64,000 nucleotides of DNA from Streptomyces abyssalis (GTDB lineage Bacteria; Actinomycetota; Actinomycetes; Streptomycetales; Streptomycetaceae), in assembly GCF_001751365.1 (NCBI RefSeq), contig NZ_LJGT01000038.1:1455892-1519891 (forward strand). The letters are read 5' to 3'. The notes beneath the pieces are model-generated. The model saw only the letters and a list, made by a program, of their open reading frames with translations, did no database searches and was not told the origin of the DNA. Both the position numbers and the translations under genes were made by a program. Each line of letters starts with the position of its first letter. Positions within the stretch are counted from its first letter, which is position 1. Of the stretch, positions 8,378 to 16,016 are shown one piece after another.

Positions 8378-9358
8378 GTGCGCCCGCACACGTATCTGTG
8401 GGTGCTCGTGCTGGGCCTGGGCGCGATCTCGTACCTGCGCAGCGGCTATGCGGCGCTGTTCATCGTGACCCTGCCGCACTTCTGGCTGTTCGGCAGGACC
8501 GTGCGGGCCTCGATGGGCTTCATCGGGCTGGCCACCCTCGGTACGCTGACCGGCACTCTCCAACGGCAGGGCTGGAGTCCGGAGTTCCTCGGGTCCACTC
8601 TCGTCTCCACGCTGGTGGTGGTCGCCGCCGGTGTCCTGATGGGGCTGTGGGTGCATGCCGTTGTCGCGCAGAGCGGTGAACGGGCCCGTCTGATCGAGGA
8701 ATTGGAACAGGCACAGCTCCAACTGTCGGAGGCACACCAGCTCCAGGGCGCCGCCGATGAACGCGAACGCATGGCACGCGAGATCCACGACACGCTCGCG
8801 CAGGGGTTCGCGTCCATCATCGTGCTCGCCGAAGCAGCACGGGAAGGACTGGAGACGGACACGGGCCGTAGCGCGCAGCAGCTGCGTTCGATCGAGAGCA
8901 CCGCACGGGAGAACCTCGCCGAGGCACGCGAACTCGTCGGCTCCGCCCAGCAGAACAGTACGGCCGTAGGCTCTGTGGACGAGACGCTGCGAAGGACCCT
9001 CGACCGGTTCGCGGAGGACACCGGGCTCACGGTTCTCGCCGATCTGGCAGACACCGAGTGCGACCAGCCCACCAGGATCGCCCTGCTGCGCTGCACGCAG
9101 GAGTCGCTGGCCAACGTTCGCAAGCACGCCGCTGCCTCCACCGTGAGCGCCGTCCTCATGCGCCGGCCCTTCGGGCTGGAACTGGAGATCACCGACGACG
9201 GCACCGGCTTCGCGGTCGGTGAGTCGCAGGGCTTCGGCCTCGACGGCATGCGCAAACGCCTCGCCGAACTGGGCGGCCGGCTCACCGTCACCAGCTCGGT
9301 GGGCGACGGCACACGCGTCCTGGCCATGATTCCCACGGAGAACGGGACCCCCGGATGA
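8378..9358 (+). CDS. NarL-type sensor histidine kinase (main reading frame; N-terminus shifted)
   Basis: Taken at face value, this is a 326-residue protein starting at GTG 8378, with hydrophobic segments to about residue 95, a coiled-coil linker (about 98-125), the HisKA_3 phosphoacceptor motif REIHDTLAQGF with His137, and a HATPase domain with ESLANVRKHA (N box), ITDDGTGF (G1) and GFGLDGMRKR (G2). It would autophosphorylate and pass phosphate to the response regulator that overlaps it at 9355. The frame is open upstream to 8300. With the 8127-8350 segment the protein would be about 410 residues, the usual length for this class, so the gene probably carries a frameshift. Its signal is unknown; the MMPL exporter directly upstream suggests control of export or envelope stress. 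Confidence 0.85.
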   Translation: MRPHTYLWVLVLGLGAISYLRSGYAALFIVTLPHFWLFGRTVRASMGFIGLATLGTLTGTLQRQGWSPEFLGSTLVSTLVVVAAGVLMGLWVHAVVAQSGERARLIEELEQAQLQLSEAHQLQGAADERERMAREIHDTLAQGFASIIVLAEAAREGLETDTGRSAQQLRSIESTARENLAEARELVGSAQQNSTAVGSVDETLRRTLDRFAEDTGLTVLADLADTECDQPTRIALLRCTQESLANVRKHAAASTVSAVLMRRPFGLELEITDDGTGFAVGESQGFGLDGMRKRLAELGGRLTVTSSVGDGTRVLAMIPTENGTPG

Positions 9359-10014
9359 CCAGCGGCGCAACCACCGGCCTGAACGGCGAGAAGATTCGCA
9401 TCATCGTGGTGGACGACCACACGGTGATGCGTGCGGGGGTCGTCGCACTGCTCGCCTCGGAACCCACGATCGAGATCGTCGGCGAAGCGGAGAACGGCGT
9501 GGCCGCCCTCGAACTCGTCGACCGCCACACACCCGATGTGGCCCTGATCGACCTGCGGATGCCTGTCCTCGACGGGGTCGAGACCACCACCCGGATCGCC
9601 GCCACGCATCCGCGGACCCGGGTGCTGATCCTCACGACGTACGACACCGACGCCGAGATCGAACGCGGCGTCGAGGCCGGCGCCATCGGCTACCTGCTCA
9701 AGGACACGAGCCGGGACCAGCTCGTCGACGCGATCCACGCGGCGTCGCGCGGGGAGACCGTACTGGCGCCGCGGGTCGCCGAGAAGCTCGTGGCCCGGAT
9801 GCGGCAGCCCGCCCACGTTCCGCTGACGGCACGCGAGTCCGACGTGCTGAGCGCGGTGGCCGACGGGCTGACGAACGCGGAGATCGGGACGCGGCTGGTG
9901 ATCGCGGAGGCCACCGTCAAGACTCATCTGCTGCGGCTGTTCGCCAAGTTGGACGTCAACGACAGGACGCATGCCGTGGTGGTCGCCCTGGAGCGGGGGC
10001 TGCTGCGCCGTTGA
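9355..10014 (+). CDS. NarL/LuxR-family response regulator
   Basis: A 219-residue regulator. The receiver domain (about 13-130) shows VVDDH with acidic residues 20-21, phosphoacceptor Asp66 in LIDLRMP, Thr/Tyr switch residues in LTTYD, and Lys116 in GYLLKD. The C-terminal LuxR-type HTH (about 155-215) reads LTARESDVLSAVADGLTNAEI followed by TVKTHL. The ATG overlaps the kinase stop (ATGA), a translational coupling that makes the pair one two-component system. It would bind DNA as a dimer after phosphorylation. The nearest plausible targets are the MMPL and MFS exporter genes upstream, an inference from position only. Confidence 0.93.
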   Translation: MTSGATTGLNGEKIRIIVVDDHTVMRAGVVALLASEPTIEIVGEAENGVAALELVDRHTPDVALIDLRMPVLDGVETTTRIAATHPRTRVLILTTYDTDAEIERGVEAGAIGYLLKDTSRDQLVDAIHAASRGETVLAPRVAEKLVARMRQPAHVPLTARESDVLSAVADGLTNAEIGTRLVIAEATVKTHLLRLFAKLDVNDRTHAVVVALERGLLRR

Positions 10015-10242
10015 GTCATGCGCGCATCCGGGCTTCGGACAGCCGGTCGCGCTGGCCATCCGGAGCACTTCAATGGCCCGCGCGGGTGATTATTCAGATT
10101 TTTATGGTATCGAATACGCCGCCCGTGGAATTGTCGATTCGAAACGGGCAGTTGCGTCCATCGATTTGAGGGTTTCACCAATCCCGCATGATTCCCAAGA
10201 GATCTGTACCCCCGGGATTTCCATGCATGAGGTTCGCGACGG

Positions 10243-10272
10243 AGGCAGTCCGGAAAGGCCGGACTGCCTTTT
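10243..10272 (+). terminator. Intrinsic-terminator-like hairpin upstream of a secreted-protein gene
   Basis: An 11-bp perfect stem (AGGCAGTCCGG at 10243-10253 with CCGGACTGCCT at 10259-10269) has a 5-nt loop and a T-rich run. It can end transcripts from the response regulator gene, but it lies only 38-68 bases before the ATG at 10311. It may therefore also sit in the leader of that gene as an attenuator. Confidence 0.7.
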
Positions 10273-10310
10273 CTGGGTGGCATTCACACGCACAGAACAG
10301 GAGCGAAGGA

Positions 10311-10865
10311 ATGGGACTTGAGGTCAGGACTCCACGACGCAATGGGCGGTCCAAGCGCATCACTTGGGCCGCGAGAGGTGTTTCCGTGATGGCCGGAACC
10401 GTGATCGTCGGCGTTCTCATCGCGTCGCCCGCGGTCGCCCACAGCAGCATTCCCGCCGACAAGCCGGTTCCCCCGAACACGAGTGCCTCGAATGTCGCCA
10501 AAACACCCGCCAAGGGGCTCGGCGAGCACGAAAAGAAGAAGCAGCAGAAGATCGTGCGGGCCGTCGTGAATTCCGAGGGGAACCTCGTGAAGAGGCAGAG
10601 TTTCGGAGCCGCGTCAGCCACCAGGGTCGGTACGTCCACGGGCACGTACCAGGTCTGCTTCGACGTGCCGGTCAACAAGGGCACCTACGTCGCAAGCATC
10701 GGGCTCCCCGGGAACGTCGGCACTTCGGCTCCCGGTGAGATCACCGTCGTGGGCCGGATCGGCACCGACAACTGCCTGTTCATTCAGACGTACAACTCCG
10801 AAGGAGTGCTGGCGGACCGCGGCTTCCATGTGACCGTGGCGTACTCCCAGGAGCGGCGCCGGTAA
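10311..10865 (+). CDS. Secreted protein of unknown function
   Basis: A 184-residue protein. The ATG at 10311 is chosen because GGAGCGAAGGA precedes it. An Arg-rich start is followed by a hydrophobic core (VSVMAGTVIVGVLIASPAVA) and an AHS-type cleavage site near residue 43. The mature part has a charged linker with EHEKKKQQK and a beta-rich C-terminal half containing two Cys (QVCFDV and DNCLFI), which could form a disulfide. I do not recognise the family. The gene has its own leader with a terminator-like hairpin and is followed by a GC-rich hairpin, so it looks monocistronic. The mature domain resembles small secreted beta-sandwich proteins in general, without a specific match. Confidence 0.65.
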   Translation: MGLEVRTPRRNGRSKRITWAARGVSVMAGTVIVGVLIASPAVAHSSIPADKPVPPNTSASNVAKTPAKGLGEHEKKKQQKIVRAVVNSEGNLVKRQSFGAASATRVGTSTGTYQVCFDVPVNKGTYVASIGLPGNVGTSAPGEITVVGRIGTDNCLFIQTYNSEGVLADRGFHVTVAYSQERRR

Positions 10866-10885
10866 CGGCGGATCACCGGCAACTC

Positions 10886-10915
10886 GGCCCCCGACCAGGC
10901 AAGTCGGCCGGGGGC
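10886..10915 (+). terminator. GC-rich hairpin after the secreted-protein gene
   Basis: GCCCCCGAC and GTCGG-CC-GGGGGC can pair with a small bulge around a 7-nt loop, 21 bases after the stop at 10865. There is no T-run, as is common for Streptomyces terminators. It lies between convergent genes, so it may serve both directions. Confidence 0.5.
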
Positions 10916-10962
10916 TGTTGCATGCGCTGCTCTCGGCCGACGACCGTGGTTCCCCGTGGTCT

Positions 10963-11895
10963 CTATGAACAGCCGTACCGGAGGGGGCCGTTCTCCAGGG
11001 CATGGCCGGCGGTGGACCGGAGGGCCGAGACCAGGGGCTTGTCGCGGTTCTTGGGGAGCCAGGCCAGGACTGCCGTCCACGGTGGGAGGTCCTTGACGTC
11101 GACGTACGTGATGCCGGGGCGAGGATAGAGAGTGCCGGCGGAGACGGGGGGTAGCTGGATGCCCTCGCCCAGGGCGATGACGGCGAGGGCGTCTTCGTAG
11201 TCGGCGACTTCGTGGGCGGTGTAGCACACGGGTGTGCCGTCGGGACGGGGGTCGGCCGCCCAGAAGTCACGCCAGTTCTTGGGGATGGCTGGGGACCAGC
11301 CGATGACGGGGCGGTGCCTCAGGTCGGCGAGGGTCAACGCGTCGCGCTCGGCGAGAGGGTCGGTGCTTGCCAGAGCGGCGCAGCGGCAACCCGTGACCAG
11401 GGGGAGGGTCTGGACGTCGGGAGGCACGGGCTGGAAGAGGAAGGCGGCGTCGACATCCTCGTCGAGCAGGGCGCGGGGGGACTCGGCGAAATCGTGGCGA
11501 CGGACCCGGATGTCGAGGCCGGGCACGCTGCGACGCAGCTCCTCCAGGACGGCCGGGATGGGCGCCAGGGTCGTGACGGCTCCGAATGAGCCGATGGTGA
11601 GCCGGCCGGCGGGGGCGTGGAGCCGGCGTGCCGCGTCGTGCAGGCTGTCGTGGGCGGCGACCACGGCCTGGGCGTGGGGGATGAGGGCCGTGCCGGCGGG
11701 GGTGAGGTCCACACGCCGGGTGGTGCGGTCGACGAGCCGTAGGCCGAGGCGACGCTCGAGAGCGGCGATCTGCTGTGAGAACGCCGCCTGTGATGTGTAG
11801 CTGCGCTGAGCGGAGCGGCCGAAGTGGAGCTCTTCGGTGAGCGTGAGGAAGAAGTTGAGCTGCTGTGCCGTGGGCGCATTCTGATGGCCTGCCAT
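10963..11895 (-). CDS. LysR-family transcriptional regulator
   Basis: A 310-residue regulator. The N-terminal winged HTH (about 8-68) has LNFFLTLTEELHFGRSAQR, then SYTSQAAFSQQIAALERRLG and FxRTTRxVxLTPAG-like features. The rest is a periplasmic-binding-like effector domain with SFGAVTTLAPIPAVLEELRR and a second lobe. The ATG at 11895 is preferred over the ATG at 11916 because GGGGGA stands eight bases before it. LysR proteins commonly control a divergent neighbour; here that is the I36-type inhibitor at 12179. Inverted half-sites CAATCGACAAGC (11932) and GCTTGTCAATGA (12040) in the shared promoter region could be its operator. The ligand is unknown. Confidence 0.92.
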   Translation of the reverse strand: MAGHQNAPTAQQLNFFLTLTEELHFGRSAQRSYTSQAAFSQQIAALERRLGLRLVDRTTRRVDLTPAGTALIPHAQAVVAAHDSLHDAARRLHAPAGRLTIGSFGAVTTLAPIPAVLEELRRSVPGLDIRVRRHDFAESPRALLDEDVDAAFLFQPVPPDVQTLPLVTGCRCAALASTDPLAERDALTLADLRHRPVIGWSPAIPKNWRDFWAADPRPDGTPVCYTAHEVADYEDALAVIALGEGIQLPPVSAGTLYPRPGITYVDVKDLPPWTAVLAWLPKNRDKPLVSALRSTAGHALENGPLRYGCS

Positions 11896-11931
11896 GCGCG
11901 CCGTCCCCCTGGTCATTCAGGAGCATGCTAT

Positions 11932-12051
11932 CAATCGACAAGCCCCCGAACAGGGAAATCACGGGCAACCAACGTGTGTGCAGGGCGACTTGACCGTCAC
12001 GTCTGTGAACAACCACGCCCGCCCGACTGATAACCAACGGCTTGTCAATGA
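11932..12051. promoter_or_regulatory. Divergent LysR/I36 promoter region with inverted half-sites
   Basis: CAATCGACAAGC at 11932-11943 and GCTTGTCAATGA at 12040-12051 are near-mirror copies about 100 bases apart. They lie between the LysR gene and the divergent secreted inhibitor gene. Their position suits a LysR activation or repression loop. This is a pattern reading, not a known motif. Confidence 0.35.
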
Positions 12052-12178
12052 AGGCGCGTACCGAATCGGTCTTCCCTTGAGACGGGACATGCCGCGACGC
12101 CAGCATCGTGAATGCGGGGGCGCTTCCTGGCTTCCCCGCGAGCACTGTTCGAGTTCCTTCACCACGGGGAGAAAACCA

Positions 12179-12556
12179 ATGCGCAAGGCAAAAGCCGCAG
12201 CCGCCACGCTGCTGCTCGCCACCGGAATCGTGACCGCCTCCGGGACCGCCGCCACCGCCGGCGATCAGCGGCCGGCGAGTGCTGCGGAGGCCCGGGCTCA
12301 GGCGACCTGTCCCGCAGAGCACGTCTGCTTCTATCCGGGCAAGGACTACACGGGGACGCCGCAGAACGTGAATCCGGCCAACCTGCCCGTGTGCGGGGCG
12401 ACGCCCCTCATCGCGTACTCGGTCTACAACAACTCCCGCGACGTCTACACGTTCTACAGCGGTGCCGACTGCACAGGGGGCGGGCAGACCATCAACCCCG
12501 CCACCGGTGTGCCCAACTTCGACTCGATCGGCGAGCGCGTCGCCAGCTGGCGGTGA
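12179..12556 (+). CDS. Peptidase-inhibitor family I36-like secreted protein
   Basis: A 125-residue secreted protein starting at ATG 12179, after GGGGAG. The signal peptide (about 1-27) is AAAATLLLATGIVTASGTAATA. The mature part has CPAEHVCFYPGKDYTG, VCGA, an aromatic DVYTFYSGADCTGG stretch and a final ERVASWR. This is the beta/gamma-crystallin-like pattern of Streptomyces I36 inhibitors such as the metalloproteinase inhibitor SMPI. Four Cys would pair into two disulfides, as in that family. It probably protects the mycelium or targets extracellular proteases, but many I36-like proteins have no shown inhibitor activity. It is divergent from the LysR gene and ends before a strong terminator. 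Confidence 0.8.
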   Translation: MRKAKAAAATLLLATGIVTASGTAATAGDQRPASAAEARAQATCPAEHVCFYPGKDYTGTPQNVNPANLPVCGATPLIAYSVYNNSRDVYTFYSGADCTGGGQTINPATGVPNFDSIGERVASWR

Positions 12557-12605
12557 CCACGGCGCGCTGTGCCGGGCTGACTGAGCGGCACCCACGGCAC
12601 TGACA

Positions 12606-12635
12606 GGGCCCGCACCCGAACCCGGGTGCGGGCCC
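12606..12635 (+). terminator. Strong hairpin terminator
   Basis: A perfect 13-bp stem (GGGCCCGCACCCG at 12606-12618 with CGGGTGCGGGCCC at 12623-12635) and a 4-nt loop, 50 bases after the I36-like gene. It is followed by TTCGG rather than a T-run. Confidence 0.75.
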
Positions 12636-12808
12636 GTTCGGTGTCACCGACGAGGTGCGCAGCCAACTCCCCTCCTTCCTCATTGGATTCATGAGCATCA
12701 AGCGTTCCACCGTGCGCGACTGGAACCGGACCATTCAGTTGAAAGAGAACTGTGATGCTTGTTCCGCCACAACCCGATCAAGTTACGCGCATGCAAGACT
12801 CCAACCGA

Positions 12809-12825
12809 TCCAGTTCAAAACTGGA
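12809..12825 (+). promoter_or_regulatory. Short palindrome in leader of secreted-protein gene
   Basis: TCCAGTT and AACTGGA are perfect arms around CAA, 46 bases before the GTG at 12871. The surrounding 12690-12840 is noticeably AT-richer than its neighbours and probably holds the promoter. The palindrome could be an operator or a small RNA hairpin. Confidence 0.35.
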
Positions 12826-12870
12826 CTTCCATCCTCAATGCGCCCAACGGGGGGCGACGAAGGAGTCGAC

Positions 12871-13719
12871 GTGCGTCACAGGAAGAGCACCTTGGTGGCT
12901 GCGGCCACCGCAGCGGCGTTAATACCTCTCAGCCTGACCGGAGCAGCGAACGCCGCGTCCGGCAAGGCGCCTGTCACGGCCAAGGACCGAGCCGCGAAGG
13001 CTTACGCCGAGTCCTGGCAAGAGCGTCCCGGTGACTATCTGGCTCTTGAGAAGGCGGTGAAGAAGGCGGGTGGGGACTCGTTGCGCTTCAACGTTCCCGC
13101 CGTCGGCATGGAGAACGCCACCGCCTCCCAGGTCCAGAAGGCATATGCCAAGGCGGAGAACGCCCACGGGGACGGCGATGTCTCCACCAAGGACGTCCCC
13201 AGTGACGCCTTCCAGGTATCCGGCTCCTGGTACCACACCCAGGATCAGTACGGGGAGTGGTGGACCGCCTCGGGTCACTGGAACTTCCGCGACGATTTCG
13301 TCAACGGCTCCGCACCCGACGACGCGTCAGGCATCGCCCTCGACGAGGTCGACAAGAAGTGCTGGGAGAACGACGGGGACAATCTCCTTGCCGCGGACTG
13401 GCAGAACGAGCCCTACGACCAGATGTGGCGGCACTCTTCGAGCCCCACTTCGAACATCTGGAACATCCGGGACCGCGTACAGGGGTTCGCGATGAAGGCG
13501 GACCACGGCACGCACCTGCTCCACCTGCGCCGTGTCGGCTACAACTGCGACAACAACGACAAGATGGCCGCCTCGTACCACTACGAGCACAATCAGGACG
13601 GCAGTGGCGGCTGGGGCGCCTCCATCAGCATCGGTGTCATGACGCTGTCCTACAACGGCAGCGGCGGGGACACCATGCAGAAGTCGCCCAAGGTCTTCTA
13701 CAACAACCCCGCCTCCTGA
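12871..13719 (+). CDS. Secreted protein of unknown function, aromatic-rich
   Basis: A 282-residue protein read from GTG 12871, nine bases after GGAG. The signal peptide is residues 1-29 (RKSTLVAAATAAALIPLSLTGAANA, cleavage after ANA or AAS). The mature part begins with a Lys-rich helical region (about 35-100). It then has a Trp/Tyr/Asp-rich domain: SGSWYHTQDQYGEWWTASGHWNF, two single Cys (KKCWEND and VGYNCDNND) and a beta-like C-terminus. I do not recognise the family. The composition suggests an extracellular carbohydrate- or surface-binding protein. It follows the I36-like inhibitor but is separated from it by a strong terminator. Confidence 0.65.
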   Translation: MRHRKSTLVAAATAAALIPLSLTGAANAASGKAPVTAKDRAAKAYAESWQERPGDYLALEKAVKKAGGDSLRFNVPAVGMENATASQVQKAYAKAENAHGDGDVSTKDVPSDAFQVSGSWYHTQDQYGEWWTASGHWNFRDDFVNGSAPDDASGIALDEVDKKCWENDGDNLLAADWQNEPYDQMWRHSSSPTSNIWNIRDRVQGFAMKADHGTHLLHLRRVGYNCDNNDKMAASYHYEHNQDGSGGWGASISIGVMTLSYNGSGGDTMQKSPKVFYNNPAS

Positions 13720-13747
13720 ACAGGTGAAGGCTGGCAGGCTGTAGGCC

Positions 13748-13930
13748 GTGACTGACCGTGGAAATGCGGCGAGGGCAGCGGGCAACGCTGCCCTCGCCGT
13801 CGCTCTTCTGACCCTCGTCCTGGACACGCTCACCACGGGTGCCCATGACTGGGTCACTCCTGCCGTACTGGCTCTCGCCGTCGTCGGGACAGGACTGCGC
13901 ATCGAGGCAGCGATACTCGACCGCCGCTGA
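13748..13930 (+). CDS. Small membrane protein (about 60 residues)
   Basis: GTG at 13748 opens a 60-residue frame with two hydrophobic segments (about 13-30 and 37-55) and a final IEAAILDRR. Third positions are strongly G/C. It lies 28 bases after the secreted-protein gene and ends about 60 bases before a perfect terminator palindrome, so it may be cotranscribed. No family recognised. Confidence 0.45.
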   Translation: MTDRGNAARAAGNAALAVALLTLVLDTLTTGAHDWVTPAVLALAVVGTGLRIEAAILDRR

Positions 13931-13992
13931 CAGCGGCCACCACTCGGGCGGACCGGAACCGTGGTCACGCAGACGGCCATGCACAAAGAGTG

Positions 13993-14024
13993 AGCCCCGC
14001 CTACTTCCGGAAGTAGGCGGGGCT
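13993..14024. terminator. Perfect 32-nt palindromic terminator, probably bidirectional
   Basis: AGCCCCGCCTACTTCC is followed directly by its exact reverse complement. It stands between plus-strand genes and the minus-strand tRNA-Pro and would terminate both. It has no T-run. Confidence 0.8.
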
Positions 14025-14039
14025 GACCTGCGTTTCATC

Positions 14040-14116
14040 TGGTCGGGGTGGCGGGATTTGAACCCACGACCTCTTCGTCCCGAACGAAGCGCGCTGCCAA
14101 GCTGCGCCACACCCCG
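14040..14116 (-). tRNA. tRNA-Pro (CGG anticodon)
   Basis: Read on the minus strand, the acceptor stem CGGGGTG pairs with CACCCCG, followed by A and an encoded CCA (14040-14042). The anticodon arm has the loop TTCGGGA, giving CGG, which reads the common Pro codon CCG. The T arm shows GTGGGTTCAAATCCCGC. The length with CCA is 77 bases. Confidence 0.95.
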
Positions 14117-14322
14117 ATGCAACGCGCACCACTCTAGCCCAGCCGGGGGCTGAGGTGAAATCCGGATTCCGGGGGACAGGCCGCCCCGAGCAGGGTGGCC
14201 GTCCGGCTGCGGCGGGGCCTGCCGGCCCGTCGCGGCCGTCGGCCTTGCGGGCGACCACTCGTACGACGCCGGGCCACGCCTCGCCTCGCAGCGCGGGACC
14301 GGGACAGCTCCCGCGTCGCCGC

Positions 14323-15252
14323 CTAGTCGCGGGCGGTGAGCGTCAGCAGCGTCGCCTCCGGCGGGCATGCGAAGCGCACCGGCGTGTAGCGGTTGGCGCC
14401 GCAGCCTGCCGAGACGTGGAGGTAGGAGCGGTTGCCGCCGGCGAGGTGGCTGGAGAGGCCCTTGACGCGGTCCGTGTCCAGGTCGCAGTTGGTGACGAGA
14501 GCCCCGTAGAAGGGGACGCACAGCTGCCCCCCGTGGGTGTGCCCGGCGAGGATCAGCGGATAGCCGTCGGCGCTGAAGGCGTCCAGGGAGCGCAGGTACG
14601 GGGCGTGGACGAGGGCGAGTGCCAGGTCGGCGTCCCGCTCAGGGCCTCCGATGACGGCGCTGTAGCGGTCCCGCTTGATGTGCGGGTCGTCCAGGCCGGT
14701 CAGGGCGATCTCCTGGCCGCCCTCCAGCTTGAGCCGGCCGCGGGTGTTGCTCAGGCCGACCCAGCCTGCCGCGTCGAAGGCGTCACGCAGGCCCTCCCAC
14801 GGGTTGTGGACGGCGCCGACGGCCGGCGCGTTCCCGTTGAGGCCGTGCCGGCCGCTGGCCTTCTCGATCAGATAGCGGGCGGGGTTGCGCAGCTTCGGTC
14901 CGTAGTAGTCGTTGGAGCCGAAGACGTAGGCGCCGGGAAAGTCCATGAGCGGACCGAGCGCGTCCAGCACTTCGGGCACGGCTTCGGGGTCCGAGAGGTT
15001 GTCGCCCGTGTTGATCACGAAATCTGGGCGCAGACCGGCGAGCGACCGGAGCCAGCGCTGCTTCTTGCGCTGCCCGCTCACCATGTGGACGTCCGAGATC
15101 TGCAGGGCGCGCAGCGGCTGCATGCCGGGCGGAAGCACGGGGACCGTCACCCGTCGCAGGCGGAAGGACCGGGGCTCGATGAGCGTCGAATAGCCCACGC
15201 AGGCCGCGCCGAGAGCCGTCAGGGTGAGCGGGAGTCCGTATCGCGCGCGCAT
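14323..15252 (-). CDS. Metallophosphoesterase (YkuE/YaeI-like)
   Basis: A 309-residue protein with the calcineurin-like signature in order: ISDVHM (Asp54, His56), GDNLSD, GSNDYYG (in place of GNHD), VHAPY and a final GHTHGGQ. An N-terminal hydrophobic stretch (LPLTLTALGAACVGYSTLI) anchors it at the membrane. The family hydrolyses phosphodiesters with two metal ions; some members are UDP- or lipid-linked pyrophosphatases. The ATG at 15252 is chosen because the family begins just before the membrane segment; an upstream GTG would add 12 residues. In mycobacteria the same family sits next to ponA2 and whiB4, matching the PBP and WblA genes here. The His in GNHD is replaced by Asn-Asp, so one catalytic ligand looks altered. 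Confidence 0.88.
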   Translation of the reverse strand: MRARYGLPLTLTALGAACVGYSTLIEPRSFRLRRVTVPVLPPGMQPLRALQISDVHMVSGQRKKQRWLRSLAGLRPDFVINTGDNLSDPEAVPEVLDALGPLMDFPGAYVFGSNDYYGPKLRNPARYLIEKASGRHGLNGNAPAVGAVHNPWEGLRDAFDAAGWVGLSNTRGRLKLEGGQEIALTGLDDPHIKRDRYSAVIGGPERDADLALALVHAPYLRSLDAFSADGYPLILAGHTHGGQLCVPFYGALVTNCDLDTDRVKGLSSHLAGGNRSYLHVSAGCGANRYTPVRFACPPEATLLTLTARD

Positions 15253-15380
15253 GAGCCCATCGTCGCAGACCCGGCGTTCCCCTCGCACTCCGTGCCCGCT
15301 GATGCACCCACCGATGCGGCGCCGCCCCTGGCGCGTACGAGATGATGGGCACCGGATTCTCTGGAGGACACGAAAACGCT

Positions 15381-15848
15381 ATGACTACGCTCAAGTCCCG
15401 GCTGCAGGACGACCTGACCGCAGCGATCAAGGAGCGTGACGAGTTGCGCTCCGCCACCCTCCGCATGACTCTCGCCGCGATCACCACGGAGGAGGTCTCC
15501 GGCAAGTCGGCCCGCGAACTGACGGACGACGAGGTGCAGAAGGTGATCACGCGGGAGGCGAAGAAGCGCCGCGAGGCAGCGGAGGCGTTCGCCGGCGGCG
15601 GCCGCGGCGAGCAGGCCGAACGGGAGCGTGCCGAGGGCGAGGTGCTCGCCGACTACCTGCCACAGCAGCTGACGGACGAGGAACTGGACGCGCTCGTCGG
15701 CGAGGCCGTCGCGGACGCGCAGGCCCAGGGGGCGGAGGGCCCTCGCGCGATGGGTGCCGTGATGAAGATCGTCAACCCGAAGGTGCAGGGAAGGGCCGAG
15801 GGCGGCCGCGTCGCCGCGGCGGTCAAGAAGCGGCTGGCGGCGGGCTGA
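15381..15848 (+). CDS. GatB/YqeY domain protein
   Basis: A 155-residue helical protein matching YqeY almost end to end: MTTLKSRLQDDLTAAIKERDELRSATLRM at the start, ITREAKKRREAAEAF in the middle, DYLPQQLTDEEL and a final GAVMKIVNPKVQGRAEGGRVAAAVK. This domain also forms the tRNA-binding tail of GatB in the Glu-tRNA(Gln) amidotransferase. The stand-alone protein has no firmly known function. The ATG at 15381 is preferred over upstream in-frame codons because it fits the family start. It is divergent from the metallophosphoesterase and convergent with the PBP gene. Confidence 0.93.
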   Translation: MTTLKSRLQDDLTAAIKERDELRSATLRMTLAAITTEEVSGKSARELTDDEVQKVITREAKKRREAAEAFAGGGRGEQAERERAEGEVLADYLPQQLTDEELDALVGEAVADAQAQGAEGPRAMGAVMKIVNPKVQGRAEGGRVAAAVKKRLAAG

Positions 15849-15934
15849 CCGCGCCGGAACGCACCTCACCGCCTTCGGACGGCCTTCGGACCGCGCCGGT
15901 CGCTGCGAGCCCTCCGGACGTTCCGGCCCCTGCG

Positions 15935-16001
15935 AGCCCTCAGGCCGCTACGGTCGTTCCGGTCGCCGCCAGCCCTCAGGCCGCCACGGCCGCTCCGGTC
16001 G
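15935..16001. repeat. Two 31-bp direct repeats in a convergent gap
   Basis: Two copies (15935-15965 and 15971-16001) start AGCCCTCAGGCCGC and end TCCGGTCG, differing at a few positions; weaker partial copies lie on both sides (about 15905-15930 and 16002-16018). They fill the gap between the yqeY and PBP stops. Confidence 0.7.
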
Positions 16002-16016
16002 TAGCGGCCGCTCCGG

